Origin: JBLHGN01 sp047616325
GTDB taxonomy: Bacteria; Pseudomonadota; Gammaproteobacteria; Pseudomonadales; Cellvibrionaceae
NCBI GenBank assembly: GCA_047616325.1
Contig: JBLHGN010000105.1
Span: 1-11,149, forward strand
Direction: 5' to 3'
Length of the DNA stretch: 11,149 bases
Shown piece by piece: positions 7,501 to 11,149 of this stretch. The notes under the pieces were generated by a model. The model was not told the DNA's origin and did not search any database. It worked only from the letters and a program-made list of their open reading frames with translations. Each line of letters begins with the position of its first letter. The stretch's first letter is position 1. The position numbers and the translations under genes are program-made.

Positions 7501-9171
7501 GCCTTTTAAATCGATTAATAACCCACCTGGCAATACCGCGAAGGGGGTTTCCTCGATCAGCTCAACTTCAAGCGTGGTGCTAACCACTCCAACAAAGGCC
7601 GCGATGGGTGTGACGATATTTTTTAGGCGGCTGTAACGACGGCTTTCTTCTTTTAAGCGAGTATAATAATGCGCTTGGGCGGTATACAACAAACCACCAG
7701 TCAAGGCGTCTTGCGCTTCTTGGTTATCCAGCAATCGCGTCTCGCCTTGGTCTACGCTCCCATTACCATTGCTATCGATATAAACGTCTTCACCGCTAGC
7801 GTTGTTTATTAGGGGGTATTGCTCATTTGCCGCAAGTAAGTTTCGATAAGCCCGTCGGACCTGGCTCCAGTTGGAGGTTTCACCGCCAGTAGCCACGAGA
7901 TAGTAGCCTCCAACAATCAAGTTATCATAAACAACTGTAACAGGCTCAACTGCACTTGCGTCAACATCCACAGAAATAGAAAACCGTATACCCTTGGTGA
8001 TCCCTATTGTTTCGCCTCCACAATTAATGTCGTCATCACCGGGACCAGGGTTTAAACCCGTTGGTAGTATGTTTCCCCCAAGCCGAACCACTAAGCCATC
8101 ATCAGAACCTGACTGGAACCAATTAACAGTCAATTGCTTAGTACTCAATTCAACTAGCGAAATATTCGCTTTCCCAACTGGAAAAGCATCGCAACCCGTG
8201 CCCGTGACTCCCGTGGTATCATGTGCCCAATCTAAATAAATATTGACGCGAGCGAAGTTCTCCCAATCATCGATTTCATCGGCCGATTGATCGTGCAATT
8301 GGACTGAGTTGTAACGTTGTACATTTCCAATAACGGTATAGGGTAAGGAAGACGGCAGTAAACCCAGGGTTTCTTCAATAATTTTACCCGAGTCAATCAC
8401 ATCTTCTAAAGTCACTCCTGGGTTGTTACTACGTAAGAATTCTAAAGCACTTTCTTCAAAAATCTCTAAGGGGCTTTTATCTCGTAAGTTTTGGTCACTT
8501 TCCGCGTGATAATACGCGTCGTAATCAAAGGCTAAGCCTGCAAGCAAGTCTTTGTATTCTGGTTTGTAAGTACGCAATTTAAACGAAGGGTCCAAGGCTA
8601 CCCATTTACACTGGTCGCTTGCACTTGTGCACTCAGCGATTGCTTCACTGGCACCACGATAGTTAGCAAAATTAACCAGCGCTTCGACCCATACGTGCTC
8701 GATAATGACGTAAACCACGTCGGTGTCATCGACAATAGTTATTCCCTGATCCTGCAAAATAGAAACCGCCAAACTGGTGTTGGTTACGCCTACCCAATTG
8801 GCGACATCACTGCGCTTTAAACGAACATTACCAACGGCGTAGCGCGCTTTAACGCCTACTGAGCGGTAGAGTGCGATAAGGGTCGACGCTAGGTCGACAT
8901 CATTTCCTTCCAAACCTGCAAAAGTATTTAGCGAGCTACTTCGAGCACCGTGGTATACAGCATATTTGGCATTGTTTTTCAAATACTCATAAATATTGAC
9001 TACACTGCCTAGCTCCATGGCTTTTTCTTGTAGTATCGCGGCCTCCCCTGTCTCGAATAGAATTTCTGGTGTTTCACAAAGTAGTTCGTCGGTAATATCT
9101 CCTGTACATGCGTAGGCATTACTTACCTGGAAAGCACATAGAAAAAGTGTCGCTATTATTAAATTTTTCAT
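1501..9171 (-). CDS. Giant Sec-exported Rhs/YD-repeat protein with transglutaminase-like N-terminus, 2556 aa
   Basis: An AGGA site 7 nt before the ATG at 9171 supports the start. Residues 1 to about 20 are a signal peptide (MKNLIIATLFLCAFQVSNAY). Residues about 45-200 form a transglutaminase-like domain (GNDVDLASTLIALYRSVGVK, HVWVEALV, ALDPSFK); His159 and Asp194 are present, but Asp91 occupies the nucleophile Cys position. Residues 466-477 (DSNGNGSVDQGE) resemble an EF-hand Ca-binding loop. Cys pairs such as 824/843 suit an exported protein. From residue 1016 (DPVSTVTGNMYHDETDIVIA) comes a DUF6531-like lead-in, then YD repeats at about 1159-2160, then the Rhs core (2254-2310, YTGREQDAESGLYYYRARYY to NDPEG). 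The 246-residue tip is Gly/Ala-rich and then Asp/Gly/Ser-rich, ending in the LYPNKLN motif. Rhs shells are known to enclose a tip that is often toxic. I see no nuclease, ADP-ribosyltransferase or deaminase motif in this tip. No PAAR or VgrG is present, so Sec export is more likely than type VI delivery. Confidence 0.95.
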   Translation of the reverse strand: MKNLIIATLFLCAFQVSNAYACTGDITDELLCETPEILFETGEAAILQEKAMELGSVVNIYEYLKNNAKYAVYHGARSSSLNTFAGLEGNDVDLASTLIALYRSVGVKARYAVGNVRLKRSDVANWVGVTNTSLAVSILQDQGITIVDDTDVVYVIIEHVWVEALVNFANYRGASEAIAECTSASDQCKWVALDPSFKLRTYKPEYKDLLAGLAFDYDAYYHAESDQNLRDKSPLEIFEESALEFLRSNNPGVTLEDVIDSGKIIEETLGLLPSSLPYTVIGNVQRYNSVQLHDQSADEIDDWENFARVNIYLDWAHDTTGVTGTGCDAFPVGKANISLVELSTKQLTVNWFQSGSDDGLVVRLGGNILPTGLNPGPGDDDINCGGETIGITKGIRFSISVDVDASAVEPVTVVYDNLIVGGYYLVATGGETSNWSQVRRAYRNLLAANEQYPLINNASGEDVYIDSNGNGSVDQGETRLLDNQEAQDALTGGLLYTAQAHYYTRLKEESRRYSRLKNIVTPIAAFVGVVSTTLEVELIEETPFAVLPGGLLIDLKGIRINGSWEADEAETYSNEAFKFIGHVASSLEHEVWQELTGYDAVSTMRGIQFALRDGATLLDIHSTTAENLESANISSAPDTVEASLLAMGFSNTPPSGYVRYDYPDVFGRQMVAWDYSGSPTQGMYILKGDVQGIASDDPRAGIFTNSVDSENEPTTTNSKSSLDFVDTEENRLRKILPVLKTREFTVSFPSGTTIVNAIVANSSGEYTVDEYFQIYDDTWRFVIRELENNGDDLVDFQLRAYTSATQYYYVDSAFDSSDTASISCNGSNFSGPAQSALDFLEDCFEGWSGARFLDINEGYDPDTYFYKSIDDSVNLGTTEHTIQTVETIRGNVYFTNTEYWRNYTIPSEITHGPYFAFNVYIADVYREGGGELVEDYDEVTGLVRSSYIIENQSFRAGGGYVPEGVPVDPATDTEGVEGSGGSLDTSGVTFNNEVFTDLNLVAIANNDVIRTPSTVDPVSTVTGNMYHDETDIVIAGKGLPYTFTRTYNSNETSTDGPDSANPSYLPLSQGWTHSYNMKLVANDYGQYPNYDSTLAPENDNNSTSSFTYMDERGGESNYLLVDATTSSQPTSPRAGFDDLVLNSPSSGLHTISYNNGVKYTFDSQGANMRTPGTVARLYRIEDAYGNQLNFAYTSGRLTAITDNLGLSGRTGLTLEYYTSGSEAYLLRYVRDWTGRQWEYRYTGRQLSSVVNPLGDAMAYTYVAGTHWLKDIIHPQDRNGKQKTMTFSYYENGQAYNYVDQNGSAESLIYDLFRRRTRVTNPRGLITEHYYDENGALIKLVEPDKGILLFDNNQDGLRYRKYNALGQSTSYSYSTSRALDGAASDTNGQVTREQDALGYTVDYDYGIHGQVTTVKDKNGNNFTNVYYTSSNTSTGAVIGKLFQKVAASATVNGVVHTNVILAEYRYYPDGTVSQVTEFIDPAQPSRSRVTNYTYTYNSDGSYTLLSTVSGSGTTVTNEKVYDALWRLQASTVYRRTSPTNATLIALTSTHEYDDLGRLVRTTDPLGNIAETVFDANGQVSQAIVRYKLQAANNSPLHPECMVDLGFPNHYTCITVTNTYDAADRLLTSTNIKGATTHYHYNPMGNVTKVTNDLGNSLLYEYDARGRRTMATDEKGYSVKTAYDLAGRVTSITDANNSSVNYTYDALGRQLTVTSPEGRITRYDQYDANGNVIRLTDPNGVAGVQPLNSQNASVSNVFDEFNRIASTLNAKNEQTQYTYDLLGNRTSVTDAKNQTTNFVYDDLGRLTTVIDPIVESGSDKVVSITYDELGNRLTYTDRLSEVTEYTYDNLNRLLQENYLADGITAEKVYDQYGDMVSTSYGGNTYIYTYDVAHRLLSKTDTRNNRSMSWVYDSVGNLIRKTNYEGDLYTYTYDSGNRLVAMAIGEDPLMLHASYHYDPAGRLLSRILSNGAATLYNYTTDGFVTSIKQIGADGNQLDLREYGHDQVGNITRLTVNGETTYYAYDPAYRLTSVYQLYADCASGPCGPVKWHGVLGYAYDSVGNREMFQDYQTEETWHYIVGNGNRLNEVRSDSVTGPLVYSFNYDANGSMTAKFNGSGQALLNIDYDQRRLASVMAVDNVPNSMAFEYDANAYRIEKQNSAGTKKYYLEAEHLESVYDGDDELQANYLRGSVVDEIINGFEKNAATGQMENRTFHHDQVNSVVAVTDHNGQAVQTTSYGPFGEALGATGSSQNTMQYTGREQDAESGLYYYRARYYDAELGRFISEDPLGFEAGINFYAYVGNNPLIFNDPEGEVPHIVIGAGIGALLSVGAQGLGDLARREFRGYSAYAGAAVSGGLAGGLIAATGGASLLVTAGASSLGAVSGTFVTEGLNAIDGALTGGDYNFNGYEFSSDLVIAAGGGLLFGAAGKYADNFLPSTASLAGAISRYNAATFGGATSITSNALAPLTYRTTAQQLTSEAAGFGFGTADNLTGEFLDSVFDFGASASSTASPGGYDFNFNDSDWDVQGWDFGASSAGGFVLYPNKLNNNYINVEVYRK
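1504..1569 (-). repeat. C-terminal motif, copy 1 (end of the Rhs protein, residues 2535-2556)
   Basis: The last 22 residues begin GGFVLYPNKLNNN and end VYRK. They follow an Asp/Gly/Ser-rich low-complexity stretch, as a discrete tail would. The same motif ends the downstream 58-aa protein. A recognition or sorting tag is inferred from this sharing. Confidence 0.65.
2690..5700 (-). repeat. YD (RHS) repeat array within the Rhs protein
   Basis: About 1000 residues carry degenerate repeats of the form YxYDxxGRLxxxxDxxG, for example YTYDALGRQLTVTSPEG, YEYDARGRRTMATDEKG and YTYDNLNRLLQENYLADG. Such repeats build the beta-strand shell of Rhs and Tc-type proteins. The coding strand here is visibly GC-richer than the tip at 1501-2240, the usual contrast between Rhs core and exchangeable tip. 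Confidence 0.9.
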
Positions 9172-9186
9172 GAATTTATCCTGCCC

Positions 9187-9909
9187 CTACTTGCGGTAAT
9201 GCTTGGTGATTGAGGTGATGGTCGGCTCTGGAACGGCAGGTGATAAGCCTTCTTGAGCACCCGACTTGGCATCAAGTTTTTTAATCAGCGATTTGAGTTT
9301 TTCTTGTCGAGCAAGTCCCACCTCACCTCCAATAGCATCAATTTCTGACTCCAATCTAGACAAAGCGTCATGAATGCGAACATTTTTCTCGTCTTTGGGT
9401 TTACTGAATTGCCAGAATTTTGGAAGATCTTTATCAATAGACGATTTTCTATTTTCAATAATTTCTTTCGCCCGCTCCAGCTTGGCAACACTGTTTGGGC
9501 TAGCTTTGATTTCAACAGATTCAGTACGCTCTGCAGCTTTTCCGGAATTGCGCTGCCCGATTCGCGACGACCATTCCCGCTGTATGCGGCCCCAGATAGT
9601 CGAATTTTGGGCTACAAATAGCTTTGCTTGAATTGGCTCGTTATTGTAGTTGACTGCCATTGAGGCAACTTCATAACTGGCCGCTTGCTGTAACAGGCTT
9701 CGAAGCTCTTCAACTTCGTCTCGCAGGGGCTGAGTCTCTTCGAGAATTTGCCTTTTTTGCTGACCGCGAACCTTTAGAATGGCCTGAGATACATTTCTAA
9801 TAGATTTTAATTCACTCGCATCAAAGGATTTTTCTTGCCCTACGGCAAAATTTGCACTGAGGCCAAGCATCAAGAAGAAGCTTAGGTATGCCAATGTAAT
9901 TAACTTCAT
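9187..9909 (-). CDS. Exported coiled-coil protein, 240 aa, function unknown, co-transcribed with the Rhs gene
   Basis: Two in-frame ATGs are possible, at 9924 and 9909. I prefer 9909: it has GGA 7 nt upstream, and it places a clean signal peptide (MKLITLAYLSFFLMLG ... FAVG, then QEKS) at the N-terminus. The 9924 start lacks a ribosome-binding site and adds MTDDF before it. The mature protein is charged and helical. A coiled-coil-like region covers roughly residues 25-75 (ILEETQPLRDEVEELRSLLQ), another roughly 140-170 and 180-220 (DALSRLESEIDAIGGEVG), with a middle segment of mixed character (VNYNNEPIQAKLFVAQ) and a Pro-rich end. The stop is 15 nt before the Rhs start, so the two are surely one transcript. 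A periplasmic assembly or anchoring partner of Rhs is a reasonable inference. No family is recognised. Confidence 0.85.
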   Translation of the reverse strand: MKLITLAYLSFFLMLGLSANFAVGQEKSFDASELKSIRNVSQAILKVRGQQKRQILEETQPLRDEVEELRSLLQQAASYEVASMAVNYNNEPIQAKLFVAQNSTIWGRIQREWSSRIGQRNSGKAAERTESVEIKASPNSVAKLERAKEIIENRKSSIDKDLPKFWQFSKPKDEKNVRIHDALSRLESEIDAIGGEVGLARQEKLKSLIKKLDAKSGAQEGLSPAVPEPTITSITKHYRK

Positions 9910-9934
9910 AAAGTCATCCGTCATTTAAAATTGA

Positions 9935-9963
9935 ATTGCAATTTTCGCCAGTGAAAATAACAA
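9935..9963 (-). promoter_or_regulatory. Possible sigma-70-type promoter of the Rhs operon
   Basis: On the minus strand TTGTTA (9963-9958, 4 of 6 to the -35 consensus) and TGCAAT (9940-9935, 4 of 6 to the -10) are 17 nt apart. Transcription would start near 9928. This leaves a short leader to the ATG at 9909 and almost none to the ATG at 9924. The match is weak and the region is AT-rich, so this is tentative. Confidence 0.3.
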
Positions 9964-10036
9964 GCGCACCACACGAATAGCCCCACAGTCTAATCAAGAC
10001 CGAGGAAAGCCGGAAAAATTATTTTTTAACCTGATT

Positions 10037-10050
10037 CCGTGAATTCACGG
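10037..10050. promoter_or_regulatory. Perfect 14-bp palindrome, possible operator
   Basis: CCGTGAATTCACGG is a perfect palindrome about 130 nt upstream of the exported coiled-coil gene, in AT-rich surroundings. It contains GTGA and TCAC half-sites with a 2-bp gap, too close for a CRP site. A dimeric repressor or activator site is plausible, but the regulator is unknown. Confidence 0.35.
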
Positions 10051-10577
10051 CTAAATTATTACTATTTTCAAATTGTTTTGTTTTTAGAAACACAAAAATA
10101 GTCGCGCTTAAAGTAAATTTGAAATTTCACGCGCACATTTACAGAGCCAAAAAGGCTAATTTTTTAACTTAATAATCAAAAAACAATCAAACGCCTTGCG
10201 CAACCATTGAAATAGGTACGCCAGCACGGTTAGAAAAATATAGGAAAAAGAGAAACCCTCCATTGGCGGGACCATTATCTTCCCTGTAAATATTTTTTTG
10301 CTTCGAAACACAGATACAACTCGGTGCTTCGCAACTATACAAGCAAATACTAATAACCAATTGAAATAATTGCAACAACTAAATTGTTTTTAATGCATGC
10401 GGCCTAACAAATAAAGAAAAACAACAATTCAAAGTATTGATACATGCCAGGCGAAAATACGGACAGTCATTTAATTCTAATTTAAATACATCAAATTTTA
10501 TTGAAAACAGATCAGAAAACCTACTCCGCCGTATGGCACTGCCAGCCATTTTTACACTCGAAAAGTAACAATTTACA

Positions 10578-10617
10578 GCATTGCATTGCATTGCCACGCC
10601 ACGCCACGCCACGCCAA
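10578..10617. repeat. Two adjoining pentanucleotide tandem repeats
   Basis: Three copies of GCATT (10578-10592) run directly, in the same phase, into four copies of GCCAC (10593-10612) and a fifth, imperfect GCCAA. Such short tandem repeats can change copy number by slippage. No gene overlaps them convincingly. Confidence 0.85.
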
Positions 10618-10694
10618 CATTATGGGGTAATAATTGAAAATATATTTAGATAACAAACCATGCCAGCGTATATATTTCTCGATACAACAATAAA

Positions 10695-10750
10695 GGTAGC
10701 GAAGAGCCGCAAGAAACAAACCCTTCCTGAGAAGCGGGTGTTTCCCTACC
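10695..10750. other. Nested hairpin, possible structured RNA
   Basis: GGTAG (10695-10699) pairs with CTACC (10746-10750). Inside, AAACA (10714-10718) pairs with TGTTT (10739-10743), CCC (10721-10723) with GGG (10736-10738), and TTC (10724-10726) with GAA (10731-10733) around a CTGA loop. The stems are collinear with small bulges, and the fold can form on either strand. I do not recognise a known riboswitch or small RNA class. Confidence 0.3.
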
Positions 10751-10810
10751 GTAGATGCGCCCACCTTAATATATCGACACCTAAAACAACACGCCTAAAA
10801 AATTTAAAAG

Positions 10811-10826
10811 CGTGAACCAAGTCACA
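10811..10826. promoter_or_regulatory. CRP/Vfr-like binding site
   Basis: CGTGA-ACCAAG-TCACA matches the TGTGA-N6-TCACA consensus at 9 of 10 specified positions, with both GTGA and TCAC cores intact. It is about 900 nt from the coiled-coil gene, so it may serve a gene to the right of the window. Confidence 0.4.
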
Positions 10827-10862
10827 TAATGGCGCCACTTACACCAAAACTATAACCCTCAC

Positions 10863-10876
10863 CTGACCTACATCAA
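10863..10876. promoter_or_regulatory. FNR/ANR-like binding site
   Basis: CTGAC-CTAC-ATCAA is close to the FNR/ANR consensus TTGAT-N4-ATCAA; the ATCAA half is perfect and the other half has two differences. It lies 36 nt from the CRP-like site. Both belong to the CRP/FNR superfamily of sites, which makes a joint control region possible. Confidence 0.3.
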
Positions 10877-11149
10877 ATATATTTCGGCGCTCACTCCACA
10901 CCCCACCTGAACAAAAAATACACACACCCTAAACCTTTATCGATTTGATCGCTTTTAAAGATAAACTCACGCAAAAATAATTTAAGCGCCGCATAAAAAA
11001 CAAAACAAACGTTTGAAACAAATTGCACTTTTCAAAACCCAAACTTTTCTGACCCCTGCACTAATTAGCCAAAACACAGGACACACCAAAGCAGAATGGA
11101 TAAACTGTTCTTAGCCGCTGGTCATACCCATGCCTTGAAATAGCGAAAT

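Larger units (their letters stand above)
9925..11149. other. 1.2 kb AT-rich region without a supported gene
   Basis: Reading frames here are short, have no ribosome-binding sites, and encode low-quality protein sequence on either strand. The block holds regulatory-looking and structural elements listed separately: a 14-bp palindrome, pentanucleotide tandem repeats, a nested hairpin, a CRP-like site and an FNR/ANR-like site. At the far right, 11095-11143 on the plus strand reads MDKLFLAAGHTHALK then stop, too short to call. An unrecognised non-coding RNA or a long divergent control region for a gene to the right of the window is possible. Confidence 0.6.

Noticed and set aside
1501..9171. Type VI secretion Rhs effector
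   Set aside because: The protein starts with a Sec signal peptide, has no PAAR domain, and no VgrG, Hcp or EagR-type gene is in the window.
10140..10168. GCC-AAAAA-GGC followed by TTTTTT as a terminator
   Set aside because: The stem is only about four base pairs and no plus-strand gene lies upstream of it.
10398..10412. GCCTAAC resembling an integron attC core
   Set aside because: No matching GTTRRRY partner lies within a suitable distance and no cassette structure is visible.
10187..10764. Three minus-strand frames of 63-77 codons
   Set aside because: They have no ribosome-binding sites, include repeats of simple sequence, and encode Cys-rich, low-quality proteins in an AT-rich non-coding block.
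11095..11143. Plus-strand peptide MDKLFLAAGHTHALK
   Set aside because: It stops after 15 codons, has no clear ribosome-binding site, and sits at the window edge.

Overview
The window holds one leftward (minus-strand) gene cluster built around a giant Rhs/YD-repeat protein, followed by several small exported or membrane proteins. A 1.2 kb AT-rich non-coding block lies upstream of it. The organism looks like a Gram-negative bacterium, most likely a marine or environmental gammaproteobacterium. The grounds are Sec signal peptides on nearly every product, a Rhs protein carrying a transglutaminase-like N-terminus, and short GGGGTCA / GGGGACAG elements of the kind found near REP-associated transposases. 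This is a judgement from sequence style, and the genus cannot be fixed.

Layout in transcription order (right to left). 11149-9925 has no credible gene but carries a CRP-like site, an FNR/ANR-like site, pentanucleotide tandem repeats, a nested hairpin and a 14-bp palindrome. 9909-9187 encodes an exported coiled-coil protein of unknown function. After 15 nt comes the 2556-residue Rhs protein (9171-1501). Its parts are a signal peptide, a transglutaminase-like domain in which Asp replaces the catalytic Cys, a long unassigned region with an EF-hand-like loop, a DUF6531-like entry segment, about 1000 residues of YD repeats, the Rhs core ending at DPEG, and a 246-residue Gly/Ala-rich tip. The Rhs stop codon overlaps the start of a 58-codon gene (ATGA, 1504-1328). 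Two bases after that gene comes a 130-codon single-pass membrane protein (1325-933). Beyond a small inverted-repeat element lie two related small secreted proteins (819-478 and 330 to beyond the left edge).

The main discovery is the 58-residue protein. It has a hydrophobic N-terminus and ends in nearly the same segment as the giant Rhs protein, GG(F/C)VLYPNKLNxN...VY. The eight-residue block VLYPNKLN is identical in both proteins, while four of its eight codons differ synonymously, so the protein sequence rather than the DNA appears to be conserved. The motif may be a C-terminal recognition tag shared by the Rhs tip and a stand-alone small protein. The inference is that the coiled-coil protein, Rhs, tag protein and membrane protein form one translationally coupled envelope or contact system, with the last two as candidate chaperone, immunity or sorting partners. 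No VgrG, PAAR or other type VI marker is present, and the signal peptide points to Sec export.
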